A stretch of 64,000 nt of DNA, from positions 4,278,001 to 4,342,000 of the forward strand of contig NZ_SHLD01000001.1 in the NCBI RefSeq assembly GCF_004217615.1, written 5' to 3'. The translations under genes were made by a program, and so were the position numbers. Source of the DNA: Micromonospora kangleipakensis. Lineage in GTDB: Bacteria > Actinomycetota > Actinomycetes > Mycobacteriales > Micromonosporaceae. Below the pieces are notes generated by a model, which was not told the origin of the DNA, searched no databases, and worked only from the letters and a program-made list of their open reading frames with translations. Each line of letters starts with the position of its first letter. The first letter of the stretch is position 1. Of this stretch, positions 42,927-53,107 are shown in pieces.

Positions 42927-42981
42927 CAGACTCCCTCGGTCAGTTCTGACCAGCACAGCATCACCCAGGCCGGGGCACCTC

Positions 42982-43055
42982 GGCATCACCCGTATCGGAT
43001 GAGATTGGTGCGGGTCGACACCGGTGTTCCAATCTCACCCGCTGCGGGTGATGCC
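42982..43055. promoter_or_regulatory. inverted repeat in the shared divergent promoter region
   Basis: Arms of 27 nt (42982-43008 and 43029-43055) match in 24 positions as inverted copies, separated by 20 bp. Each arm has a GGCATCACCCG end and a TGAGATTGG end. They lie symmetrically between the two divergent SCP2-like genes and could bind one regulator controlling both bicistrons. Confidence 0.6.
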
Positions 43056-43117
43056 GCGGCACCACTGGGTGAGCGACGCTGCCTGTTGAGCCGGTCGACC
43101 TGTAAGGGGTGGCGCTG

Positions 43118-43495
43118 ATGTCGGATGCGACCAGTGAGTTCTTCGACGAACTCGACCGCCGCGGGTCCGAACGCCTGCTGAAGAAGACCAACGGCACCAT
43201 ACGCTTCGACCTCGAACACGATCACGGGATCGACCATTGGCTCGTCACCATCATCAATGGTGATGTTCAGGTGTCGAGGGAGAAGCGCGACGCCGACTGC
43301 GTCATCCGTGCTGACAACGCGTTCTTCGACCGCATGGCCCGCGGCGAGGAGAAACCGTTGCCGGCGTGGCTGCGGAACGAGATCACGAGCGAAGGCAAAT
43401 TTCGGTTCATAGTCCTGCTGGAGCGGCTCTTTCGCGAGTCGCCCGGCGCGCGCCATCCGCGGGCCTTTGCCCGCGAACGTGGGGGGCGTAGATGA
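43118..43495 (+). CDS. SCP2-like sterol-carrier-domain protein, right copy
   Basis: This 125-residue paralogue of the left copy begins MSDATSEFFDELDRRGSERL. It shares the core GTIRFDLEHDHGIDHWLVTI, NGDVQVSREKRDADCVIRAD and FFDRMARGEEKPLPAW, and ends in RHPRAFARERGGR. ATG 43118 is preferred to GTG 43109 because AAGGGG lies at the right distance. The stop overlaps the next ATG (ATGA). Protein similarity to the left copy is clear but far lower than the identity in the glucosidase tract. Confidence 0.8.
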   Translation: MSDATSEFFDELDRRGSERLLKKTNGTIRFDLEHDHGIDHWLVTIINGDVQVSREKRDADCVIRADNAFFDRMARGEEKPLPAWLRNEITSEGKFRFIVLLERLFRESPGARHPRAFARERGGRR

Positions 43496-45525
43496 GTGCG
43501 AAGCTCGCCAGGATCCTGGACGGCAACATCTTCGTGTTGAGCTATGACAGTGGCGACATCGACGCGACGCCCACCGTCCCGTGCGGATTCTTCTCGTTCG
43601 ACACCCGATTCCTGTCGCTCTGGCAGCTGAGCGTCAACGGTGAGCGGCTGCACGCGCTGGCGGTGGACGACTCGCGGTATTTCGAAGTGCGTTTCTTCCT
43701 GGTTCCGGGCGCTCCGACCCATTACCTGGACGCCAAGGTGTCGGTCATCCGTGAACGGTCGGTCGCCGGCAGCTTCAAGGAGCGGTTGAGCATCCTCAAC
43801 CACTCCGCGGAATCGGCCGAGTTCACCGTCCGCGTCGAGGCGGACTCCGACTTCATGCCTCTGCTCGCGATCGCGCAGCCGGAGCAGCCAGTGGGAAGGA
43901 TCCACCGGCGTGTCGAGGACGGGTCCCTGCATCTCGGCTACGAGCGCGAGAAGTTCTGGCGCGAGACGGTCATCTCCACGACCGAGCCGGCGCAGATCGA
44001 CGAACGCGGGCTGACGTACAAGATCCTGATCGGACCGCACGGACAGTGGACCACGACACTGCAGGTCCGAGGACTGGTGCTGCGCCCGGACGGCGAGGAT
44101 GTGCGTGAGCATGTGTATCCCGGCCGCCGCAGGCGAAGCGAGCAGCAACTCCAGCGGGATCTCGACCAGTGGCTCGACAAGGCGCCGCAACTGGCGTGTG
44201 ACTGGGAGCCGCTGACGAGGACGTATCGGCGTAGCCTCGTCGACCTTGCGGCGTTGCGATACTCGCCGCTGACGCTTCCGAAGGAGGCGATGCCCGCCGC
44301 CGGCCTGCCGTGGTCCGCGACCGTCACCGGGCGTGACCCCATCCTCACCAGCCTGCAGGCGATGCCCTTCACCCCGGAGCTCGCCGTGGCCACGTTGCGC
44401 ATGCTGGGGATCGATCAGGGCTCCGTGCTGGACGACTTCCGCGACGAGGAGCCGGGAAAGATCCTGCGCGAGTTCCGCTACGGCGAGCTGGTCGCGTTCG
44501 AAAAACGCCCGCAGTCGCCGTACTACGGCAGCGCGGACGTCACCCCGCTCTACGTGATCCTGCTCGACGAGTACGAGCGGTGGACCGGAGATGCCGCCGT
44601 GGTGCATGAGTTCGAGGACGAGGCGCGGGCGGCCCTGCACTGGATCGACGAGTACGGCGACATCATGGGCAACGGCTACGTCTGGTATCAGCGCCGCAAC
44701 GAGCAGAGCGGCGAGGAGAACCAGTGCTGGAAGGAATCCTGGGACTCGATCTCCTACCACGACGGCAGGCTGCCCGGGCTGCCCCGCGCCACCTGCGAGC
44801 TGCAGGGCTACGCCTACGACGCCAAGATCCGCGGCGCCCGCCTGGCCCGCGAGTTCTGGAACGACCCGGCGTACGCCGACCGCCTCGAACGGGAAGCCGC
44901 CGAGCTCAAGGAACGGTTCAACCGGGACTTCTGGGTCGAGGACGGCGAGTACTACGCCCTCGCCCTCGACGCCGACGGCGGCCAGGTCGACGCCCTGTCC
45001 TCAAACATCGGCCACCTGCTGTGGAGCGGCATCGTCGAGGAGTCCCGAGCCGCGAAGATCGCCGAACACCTCCTCGGTCCCCGACTCTTCTCCGGCTGGG
45101 GCGTGCGCACCCTCGCCAAGGGAGAGGCCCGGTACAACCCGCTCGGCTTTCACGTCGGCACCGTCTGGCCCTTCGACAACTCCTTCATCGCCTGGGGACT
45201 CCGCCGCTACGGTTTCGCTCAGGAAGCCGCGCACATCGCCCAGAGCATCATCGAAGCCGCCCACTACTTCGAGGGGCGCCTGCCGGAGGCCTTCGGCGGT
45301 TACGACCGCGAGCTGACGAGGAACCCCGTCCAGTACCCGACGGCGGCCAGCCCTCAGGCCCGGTCCACCGGTGCGCCACTCCTGTTGTTGCGAACCGTGC
45401 TCGGCCTGGAGCCGTACGGGGATGACCTGGTGGTGGCGCCGGCGCTGCCCGCGAGATTCGGTCGAATCGAGCTGCTCGACATTCCTGGCCGTTGGGGCCG
45501 GATCGACGCCGTTGGGTACGTGTAG
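43492..45525 (+). CDS. glycogen-debranching-like glucosidase family protein, right copy of mirror pair
   Basis: This 677-residue paralogue has exactly the same length as the left copy. Its middle and late parts (44747-45116) are DNA-identical to it. Outside that tract it differs at conserved positions: LPWSATVTGRDPILTSLQAM replaces the FGRDS form, and SPQARSTGAPLLLL replaces SPQAWSTG. This suggests a changed specificity or relaxed selection outside the shared block. It follows the SCP2-like gene with an ATGA overlap. The C-terminal region has FGRIELLDIPGRWGRIDA as in the left copy. Confidence 0.85.
   Translation: MSAKLARILDGNIFVLSYDSGDIDATPTVPCGFFSFDTRFLSLWQLSVNGERLHALAVDDSRYFEVRFFLVPGAPTHYLDAKVSVIRERSVAGSFKERLSILNHSAESAEFTVRVEADSDFMPLLAIAQPEQPVGRIHRRVEDGSLHLGYEREKFWRETVISTTEPAQIDERGLTYKILIGPHGQWTTTLQVRGLVLRPDGEDVREHVYPGRRRRSEQQLQRDLDQWLDKAPQLACDWEPLTRTYRRSLVDLAALRYSPLTLPKEAMPAAGLPWSATVTGRDPILTSLQAMPFTPELAVATLRMLGIDQGSVLDDFRDEEPGKILREFRYGELVAFEKRPQSPYYGSADVTPLYVILLDEYERWTGDAAVVHEFEDEARAALHWIDEYGDIMGNGYVWYQRRNEQSGEENQCWKESWDSISYHDGRLPGLPRATCELQGYAYDAKIRGARLAREFWNDPAYADRLEREAAELKERFNRDFWVEDGEYYALALDADGGQVDALSSNIGHLLWSGIVEESRAAKIAEHLLGPRLFSGWGVRTLAKGEARYNPLGFHVGTVWPFDNSFIAWGLRRYGFAQEAAHIAQSIIEAAHYFEGRLPEAFGGYDRELTRNPVQYPTAASPQARSTGAPLLLLRTVLGLEPYGDDLVVAPALPARFGRIELLDIPGRWGRIDAVGYV
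44747..45116. repeat. 370-bp inverted repeat, right copy
   Basis: This block is identical to the reverse complement of 40937-41306 over its entire length. The flanks differ in a scattered way (for example AC versus TT around 45150), so the boundary is sharp. Recent gene conversion or duplication is the simplest explanation. Confidence 0.97.
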
Positions 45526-45812
45526 ATCGGCGGTCAGAAGAGCCGATGAGGCAGAGCTGAGTGCCCCAATCGGACTGATCGGGCGAGTGGCGCCAGCCGA
45601 CGAGGATCCTCAGCCTCGGGGCGGGTCACCTGGCCGAGGGCGGCGGCCTCGCCGTCGACCTCGGCGGCGCACGACGCACCGCACATCACCACGTGCAGAT
45701 CCACGACGGCGAGGGTGGGTTCGGGGCACTCCACATCCCCACCAGCGGGATCCTGACGATCGCCGCTGCGTCCGGTCCCGTAGGCTCGCGGCACGCCCTT
45801 CCTGGAGTCGTC

Positions 45813-47591
45813 ATGTCCCAGCCACCGCCTCGCTTCCGCCGCCGGACGGTGCTCGCCGCCGCCGGTGGCCTGGCGGTGGTGGGTGTCGCCGGCCCTGCCG
45901 GCCTCGCCCTGTCGTCCGGCACGGCGCCGACACCCCCAGCCCTCGGCCGTCGCCCGATCAGCATGGCCATGCACATCCACGCCTCGTTCAGCGAGGGCAT
46001 CGCCAGCTACGCCGCCCACCTCGACCAGGCCCGGCGCAACGACGTCGACGTGATCTGGTGGACCGACCACGACTTCCGGGTCGCCGCGCACGACCACCGC
46101 CGGATGGTGCACTTCGACGGTGCGGAGGAGCTGGAGGGCGGGCTGGCCTGGACCTGGCAGGCGTCCACCGAGGGCCGGCTCACCGCGTCGGCCGCCGACT
46201 TCGTGGACAGCCCGCACGCCACCGACGACCCGGCGAAGGCCCTGCGCCTGACGGCCGCCGGCGCGGGCATCCTCTGGTACGCCGGCAAGGCCTGGAACTG
46301 GACGCACACCGGCAACATCTCGGACACCACGCTCCACCTCGACGTGCTGCCGGAGACGTCCGGGCCGGACGCGCTGCTGCTCGTCGAGATCGCCCTCTCG
46401 TACCATCCCGCCCGCGCCGGCCAGCACATCCTGCGATACCGCATCGGCGCCGGGCGCGCCGGTCACCGGACTGAGGGCCTGGTCGGCACCGTCGACCTGC
46501 CCGCCCCGCCCGGGCAGTGGCGGCGGCACACCCTCCCGCTGGTGGCGGACGTCCGGCGGCTCTGGCCCGACCTGGTCGCCGGGGACAACTCCCTGCGCGG
46601 CCTGCGCCTCGGCCTCAGCGTGACCGGATCGGCGCGCGGCAGCTTCGTCGTCGACCGGCTGGCCTTCGACCGGGCCCGTCGCGCAGGCCAGGCCGGCGAG
46701 GAGCTCCGGGCCGAGGTGCTGCGCGCGTACGACGGGGCGTACCCGGGTGTCACCCACCACCGGGCGTACGAGGTGTCGATGGTGCGGCACCTCAACTGGT
46801 TCGGTGGGGACCAGACCCTGCCGGCGTTCCCGTCGCCGCCGTACCGGGACAACGACGTGACCCGTACCGAGCGGATGATCGAGTTCCTGCACTCGCACGG
46901 TGGCGTGGTCTGCTGGAACCACCCGCTCGACGTGGAGAGCCGGGAGTCGCTGGCCCGGCTGATGGTGGAGCGGAACAACCTCGGCGCCGACCTGGTCGAG
47001 ATCGGTCGCGGCCCCCTCGACGACCACCTCTGGGCGCTCGACGTCGCCGCCCGCAACGCCGTCTTCTTCACCGCCGTCGGGGTCACCGACGACCACGACG
47101 GCACCGACTGGCGGGGACGCGGCGACCGGCACATCACGTACGTCTGGGCGTCCTCCACCGCCCGGGACGACCTGGTGGCCGCGCTGCGCGCCGGCCAGGC
47201 CTGGTTCACCGACCTGGCCCGCTACCGGGGCGCGCTGGACATCGAGGTCGACGGCCGTACGGCGATGGGCGCGGTCGCCGCCACCGACGCGCCGGAGCTG
47301 ACGGTACGACTGCTCGCCACCGACCTGCCGTCCGGCGCGTCCCTGGAGGCGGTCGTCGGGACGGTCGACCTGGCCGGCGTCCGCGACCTGAACCCGGCCA
47401 CCCGGACCACCCGGATCTCCAGGCGGCAGCTTCGGCAGGGCTGGTACGACCTGCGGATCACACCGGGCGACGGCACCTACGTCCGCACCCAGGTCAGGGG
47501 GAGGGATGGCGCGCTCCTGGGGGTGAGCAACCCGGCGTGGCTCCTGCCGGGCCGGCAGACCCATGACATACCGCCGCTTCGCCGGTTCTGA
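45813..47591 (+). CDS. TAT-exported PHP-domain-like metal-dependent protein
   Basis: This 592-residue protein starts at ATG 45813 (GGAG upstream). It has a twin-arginine-type signal (FRRRTVLAAAGGLAVVGVAG). A PHP-like phosphoesterase region is split by a beta-rich insertion. ISMAMHIHASFSEGIASYAA holds the His-x-His pair and VIWWTDHDFRVAAHDH the next ligands. Later come GGVVCWNHPLDVES, LGADLVEIGRG and VGVTDDHDGTDWRG. The metal-binding His/Asp set looks complete. The inserted ~230 residues resemble a carbohydrate-binding beta sandwich. The 287 bp upstream contain no convincing gene. Confidence 0.75.
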   Translation: MSQPPPRFRRRTVLAAAGGLAVVGVAGPAGLALSSGTAPTPPALGRRPISMAMHIHASFSEGIASYAAHLDQARRNDVDVIWWTDHDFRVAAHDHRRMVHFDGAEELEGGLAWTWQASTEGRLTASAADFVDSPHATDDPAKALRLTAAGAGILWYAGKAWNWTHTGNISDTTLHLDVLPETSGPDALLLVEIALSYHPARAGQHILRYRIGAGRAGHRTEGLVGTVDLPAPPGQWRRHTLPLVADVRRLWPDLVAGDNSLRGLRLGLSVTGSARGSFVVDRLAFDRARRAGQAGEELRAEVLRAYDGAYPGVTHHRAYEVSMVRHLNWFGGDQTLPAFPSPPYRDNDVTRTERMIEFLHSHGGVVCWNHPLDVESRESLARLMVERNNLGADLVEIGRGPLDDHLWALDVAARNAVFFTAVGVTDDHDGTDWRGRGDRHITYVWASSTARDDLVAALRAGQAWFTDLARYRGALDIEVDGRTAMGAVAATDAPELTVRLLATDLPSGASLEAVVGTVDLAGVRDLNPATRTTRISRRQLRQGWYDLRITPGDGTYVRTQVRGRDGALLGVSNPAWLLPGRQTHDIPPLRRF

Positions 47592-47612
47592 CCATCGACT
47601 TCGGCAGGACCG

Positions 47613-47924
47613 CTAGATGGCCAGGCGGTAGTTGGGAATGCGGGGGACTCGCTCCTCGTCGGGCGCCCCGCTCGGCGTCCGTCCACGCCGGACGGCCGGG
47701 CCGGCGCCCAGCCGATGGTCCGGGCGACGTCGTCGGGGGTGAGAGTCGAGTCGGTCGGCGGGCCGCTGTCGCCCCGGCCCGCCCGGAACGGGGTGTCGAC
47801 CCGGCCGGGCGCCACCAGGGTCACCCCGACGCCGGACGCGGTGACCAGCAGCCCGCTGTTCTCCGCCAGCCCGCGACCGCCCACGGCGCCAGCACGTTCA
47901 CCACCACCGTCTCCCGCCCCGCGG
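47613..47924 (-). pseudogene. short-chain dehydrogenase (SDR) gene remnant
   Basis: The minus strand encodes fragments of the second half of an SDR in more than one frame. VVVNVLAPWAV at about 47900 is followed, after a frame change, by LAENSGLLVTASGVGVTLVA and PGRVDTPFRAGRG, then LTPDDVARTIGWA. After a further shift the C-terminal RIPNYRLAI is followed by TAG at 47613. The nucleotide-binding N-terminal half is absent. Multiple frame breaks mean it is not expressed as a functional enzyme. Confidence 0.6.
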
Positions 47925-48036
47925 GGTGCGGACCGTGACGGCGCGCTTCCGCTCGGCCAGGGTCGGGGGAGTGAACGGCTCGGGAACGGGTAGGCGCGGC
48001 GCCGGGAGGCGGGCGCCTCCGGGATCGAGGGGGACA

Positions 48037-48945
48037 ATGGGAGCCGCCGTCGTCGTTGGCCTGGTCATCGTCATCGCGATCGCGGTGCTCGTGCTGGCGC
48101 TCAGCGTTCGGCTGGTGCAGCAGTACCAGCGCGGTGTCGTGTTCCGCTTCGGGCGGGTGCTGGATCGCATCCGGCAGCCCGGTTTCCACCTGATCATTCC
48201 GGTTGCCGACCGGATGGTCCGGGTCAGCATGCAGACCACGGTGATCGGGGTGCCCGCGCAGGGCGTCATCACCCGGGACAACGTCACCCTCACTGTCGAC
48301 GCGGTCGTCTACTACCGGGTGGTCGACCCGGTGAAGGTGCTGGTCAACGTGCGGGACTACCCATCGGCGGTGCTCCAGGTGGCCCAGACGGCGCTGCGGT
48401 CGGTGATCGGCAAGGCCGACCTCGACACCCTGCTGCGTGACCGGGACCGGATCAACGCCGAGTTGAAGGCGGTGATCGACGCGCCCACCGAGAAGCCGTG
48501 GGGGCTGCTCATCGAACGGGTCGAGGTGAAGGACGTGTCGCTGCCCGAGGGGATGAAGCGGTCGATGTCCCGCCAGGCCGAGGCCGAGCGGGAACGCCGC
48601 GCCCGGGTGATCGCCGCCGACGGCGAGTTCCAGGCGTCCCGCCGCCTCGCCGACGCCTCCCAGGCGATGGCGAACACGCCGGGGGCGTACCAGCTGCGGT
48701 TGCTGCAGACGGTGGTGGAAGTCGCGGCGGAGAAGAACAGCACTCTGGTCATGCCGATCCCGGTGGAGCTGCTGCGCTTCTTCAGCGAGTTCCCCCGGGG
48801 CGCCCGTGAGCAGGCGGCTCCCGGTCGGCCGGGGCCGAAGGAGCAGGCCACGCCGGTCGGGCCGGTGCTCGGCCCGGTCACCGAGAACGTGGCCGCCGCA
48901 GCCGAGGGCGACGGCCACCGCGGTCGGCAGGAACCGCCGCACTGA
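48037..48945 (+). CDS. SPFH/slipin (stomatin-like) membrane protein
   Basis: This 302-residue protein has an N-terminal membrane helix (VVVGLVIVIAIAVLVLALSV). The stomatin/prohibitin core has VQQYQRGVVFRFGRVLDRI, PGFHLIIPVADRMVRV, DNVTLTVDAVVYYRVVDP and VEVKDVSLPEGMKRSMSRQA, followed by a coiled-coil rich in Glu/Arg. Such proteins scaffold membrane microdomains. A partner NfeD-type gene is not seen nearby. GAGGGGGAC lies upstream of the ATG. Confidence 0.9.
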   Translation: MGAAVVVGLVIVIAIAVLVLALSVRLVQQYQRGVVFRFGRVLDRIRQPGFHLIIPVADRMVRVSMQTTVIGVPAQGVITRDNVTLTVDAVVYYRVVDPVKVLVNVRDYPSAVLQVAQTALRSVIGKADLDTLLRDRDRINAELKAVIDAPTEKPWGLLIERVEVKDVSLPEGMKRSMSRQAEAERERRARVIAADGEFQASRRLADASQAMANTPGAYQLRLLQTVVEVAAEKNSTLVMPIPVELLRFFSEFPRGAREQAAPGRPGPKEQATPVGPVLGPVTENVAAAAEGDGHRGRQEPPH

Positions 48946-48954
48946 CAGGCCACT

Positions 48955-48979
48955 GCATATACCGACAAGCGGTATATGC
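48955..48979. promoter_or_regulatory. PadR-type operator, perfect 10-bp inverted repeat
   Basis: GCATATACCG (48955-48964) and CGGTATATGC (48970-48979) are exact inverted copies with a 5-nt spacer, ending 8 bp before the PadR start. AT-rich ATAT half-sites are typical of PadR operators; it probably mediates autorepression. Confidence 0.85.
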
Positions 48980-48987
48980 TCCTCGAC

Positions 48988-49335
48988 ATGACCGACAGCC
49001 CGCTCCGGGAACCGACGTTCCTGGTCCTCACCGCGCTGGCCGAGACACCCCAGCACGGCTACGCCGTCATCGAGGACGTCCTGCGCATCTCCGACGGGCG
49101 GGTGCGGCTGCGGGCCGGCACCCTCTACGCCGTCCTGGACCGGCTGCGCACCGACGGCCTGATCGAGGTGGAGCGGGAGGAGGTGGTGCAGTCCCGGCTG
49201 CGCCGCTACTACCGGCTCACCGCGCTGGGCGCGACCCGGCTCGCCGACGAGGCCGCCCGGCTGCGCCGCAACGCCGAGGCCGCCGGGCTCCGCCTGCGCC
49301 GCGCCGGCCTGCTCCCCGAGGGGGGAGCGGCGTGA
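48988..49335 (+). CDS. PadR family transcriptional regulator
   Basis: This 115-residue winged-helix repressor starts MTDSPLREPTFLVLTALAET and has the PadR core QHGYAVIEDVLRISDGRVRL with RAGTLYAVLDRLRTDGLIEV, then RRYYRLTALGATRLADEAAR. The length fits PadR-s1 members. The stop overlaps the following gene, with which it forms an operon. A perfect palindrome lies just upstream. Its ligand is unknown. Confidence 0.93.
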   Translation: MTDSPLREPTFLVLTALAETPQHGYAVIEDVLRISDGRVRLRAGTLYAVLDRLRTDGLIEVEREEVVQSRLRRYYRLTALGATRLADEAARLRRNAEAAGLRLRRAGLLPEGGAA

Positions 49336-50411
49336 GCGACGCGGAGCTGGAGCGCCGCTACCGCCGGCTGCTCGCCGTCTACCCCTGGGAACACCGCCGG
49401 GCGTACGAGGAGGAGATGCTCGCGGTCCTCCTCGCCGACGCCCGACCGGGGCAGCGCCGGCCCACCGCCGCGGACACGGCCAACCTGATCGGCGCCGGCC
49501 TGCGGGCCCGGCTGCGGGTGAGCGCACGGGGGTTCACCGAGCCGGCCTGGGCCGACGCCGCCGCGGTGACGGGCCTGCTCGTCGCGCTGGCCCTGTTCGC
49601 CCTGGCCGGGAAGACGCTGCTCGACCAGCTCGTGGCGGACCCGTCCGTGCCACCGCCGATGCGACCCGTCGGTCCCAACGCGGTCGACTGGCTGCGGGTG
49701 ATGGGCTGGGCGGGCGTCATCGTCACCGCCCTGGTCGGGCTGCGGTGGGTCGCCGCCGGGCTCGCCTGGGCCGGGGTCGCCGCGTGGGTGGTGCTGGTCG
49801 CGCCGGGAATCGCCGACCAGCCGACGTACGTGGTGGACACCCTGCCGCAGCTCGCGCTCGCCGTGGTGGCGGCCGCCGCCCTCACCGTGCCCGCGCCGCG
49901 CCGCCGAGCCGTCGCGGTGCTGGGCGTACGCCCACTGGTGACGCTCGTGCTGGCGGCCCTCGCGGCGGTATCGATCCTGGAGGTCAACCGACTGGCCAGA
50001 CCGGCCTTCACCGTCACCTCGAGCACCGGGTACACCGTGTACGTCCTGTACGACCTGGAGGCCAGCAGCGAGTTGGTGATCTGGCTCTACGTCGCCGGGC
50101 TCGCCGTCGCCGCCCTGGTGGTTCTGGTCAGCCTGGCCGGCCTCGCCCCGGAGATCCGGCGGCGGGTCGCCGTCATGCTGGCGCCGGTCGCCGCGCTGGC
50201 CCTGGTGATCGACAGCGCGCTGGCCGGTTGGGCGGTGTCCACCGTGCACATGGGGCACGCCATTCCGCTCGTACCGGCGCAATGGGCGATGCTGGTGCTC
50301 GTGCCGGCGGTGACGTTCCTCGCCGGGGTGCTGCTCGTCCGCCGCCGGGAGGAGACGCTGCGGATGGTCGCCCTCGGCCGCGACGCCGACCGGGAGCGAC
50401 CCGCGGCCTGA
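49332..50411 (+). CDS. multi-pass membrane protein co-transcribed with PadR
   Basis: This 359-residue protein has a short cytoplasmic N-terminus (ELERRYRRLLAVYPWEHRRA, YEEEMLAVLLADARPG) followed by about nine membrane helices, such as AAVTGLLVALALFALAGKTL and LALAVVAAAALTVPAP. The YPWEHRRAYEEEM-type motif is common in actinobacterial membrane proteins that follow PadR genes; no activity is known. GTG 49332 overlaps the PadR stop. Confidence 0.8.
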   Translation: MSDAELERRYRRLLAVYPWEHRRAYEEEMLAVLLADARPGQRRPTAADTANLIGAGLRARLRVSARGFTEPAWADAAAVTGLLVALALFALAGKTLLDQLVADPSVPPPMRPVGPNAVDWLRVMGWAGVIVTALVGLRWVAAGLAWAGVAAWVVLVAPGIADQPTYVVDTLPQLALAVVAAAALTVPAPRRRAVAVLGVRPLVTLVLAALAAVSILEVNRLARPAFTVTSSTGYTVYVLYDLEASSELVIWLYVAGLAVAALVVLVSLAGLAPEIRRRVAVMLAPVAALALVIDSALAGWAVSTVHMGHAIPLVPAQWAMLVLVPAVTFLAGVLLVRRREETLRMVALGRDADRERPAA

Positions 50412-50433
50412 GCCGCCGCCGGCGGTCCCGCGC

Positions 50434-52041
<1,608 letters not shown>

Positions 52042-52243
52042 CGGCAGCACCCTAACCGAGAGCGGGCGCGCCGTCGTGGGACTGGCGTGCGGCGTCGTCG
52101 CGGGTCCGGCCGTCCGGCCCGCCGCGCTCTCCTCGGTGCGCCGGGCTCGGGAGCCGCAGTCCCGCCGGTGATCGTCGCCGCCGACAGCGGGGTCGTCGGA
52201 GCACTTAACCTACGCTCGGTCGGCGGGTCGGGGGCGCGGGCGC

Positions 52244-53107
52244 TCAGCCGAGCAGTCCGCTGGTGGGCAGGGGCAGGGGCAGGCCGGGCAGCGGCGACAG
52301 CAGCGACGGGCTGGGGGCCGGCGGCAGCGGCAGCCGGGGCAGCGGCAGCACCGGGTCGTCACCGTCGCCGGTCGGAGAGGTGCCCGGCGCCGGTCCGGTG
52401 CCCGGCTCCGTCGGCTCCGGCGGCGGCGCCGGGGCGCGCGTCGCGGCGCTTCCGGTGGGGCCGGGCCGCGGCGCCGAGGGCGCGGGCGAGACCGGTGCGG
52501 TGGCCGGCGGCACGGCGTCGGCCCGGGCGGCGACGAGCTGGCGGGCCAGCGCGTCGAGTTGCGCGCGGAGCCGGTCCACGGTGGCCGGGTCGGTGATCGC
52601 GGTCAGCTCCCGGCGGGCCTGGTCGACGAGGCGCTGGGCCTCGTCGAGGCGGCCGGCGACCAGCGCCGCGCGGGCCTGCGCGATGGTCTCCTCGACGCCG
52701 CGCACCTCGGCCTGCTGCGGATAGAGCAGCTTGGTCAGGGTCCACAGCGGGCTGCTCGGCCCGGCGTTGCGGCTGCCGATCGCGAGCCCCGACACCAGGG
52801 CGAGCAGCACGACCACCGCGGCGGCCAGGCGCAGCGCCCAGGGGCGGGACCGGCGGGAGCGGGCGGCCGGACGCAGGGGAACCGGCGGCTCGGGCGTCCC
52901 GCCGTCCCCGGTCGGGGTGGGGGGCCGCACCTCCGCCGGCTCGGGTGCGTCGGCGGCGACGTCGGCGTGCCACGCGGCGAGCATGGCGGCGACGTCGTCG
53001 TCGGCCGGCGCCTCCGCACCCCGGCCGAGCGCGTCGAGCAGCAGATCGTCGCGGGCGATGAGCTCGAGATCCATCGCGTCCTCGCCGCCGGGCGTGCGCT
53101 CACTCAT
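52244..53107 (-). CDS. rsdA: RsdA-like anti-sigma-D factor
   Basis: This 287-residue single-pass membrane protein has an N-terminal sigma-binding segment AMDLELIARDDLLLDALGRG (about residues 11-30) that matches the RsdA sigma-factor-binding region. A membrane helix is ALRLAAAVVVLLALVSGLAI. The extracytoplasmic part has a coiled helical section (RRELTAITDPATVDRLRAQL) and a long Pro-rich tail. It overlaps the upstream sigma gene by 4 bases, the arrangement found for sigD-rsdA. It likely holds that sigma factor inactive until proteolysed. Confidence 0.85.
   Translation of the reverse strand: MSERTPGGEDAMDLELIARDDLLLDALGRGAEAPADDDVAAMLAAWHADVAADAPEPAEVRPPTPTGDGGTPEPPVPLRPAARSRRSRPWALRLAAAVVVLLALVSGLAIGSRNAGPSSPLWTLTKLLYPQQAEVRGVEETIAQARAALVAGRLDEAQRLVDQARRELTAITDPATVDRLRAQLDALARQLVAARADAVPPATAPVSPAPSAPRPGPTGSAATRAPAPPPEPTEPGTGPAPGTSPTGDGDDPVLPLPRLPLPPAPSPSLLSPLPGLPLPLPTSGLLG

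Noticed and set aside
45534..45740. Small minus-strand frame (about 66 residues) between the right glucosidase gene and the PHP-like gene
   Set aside because: No ribosome site and no recognised family; left unannotated, though a remnant cannot be excluded.
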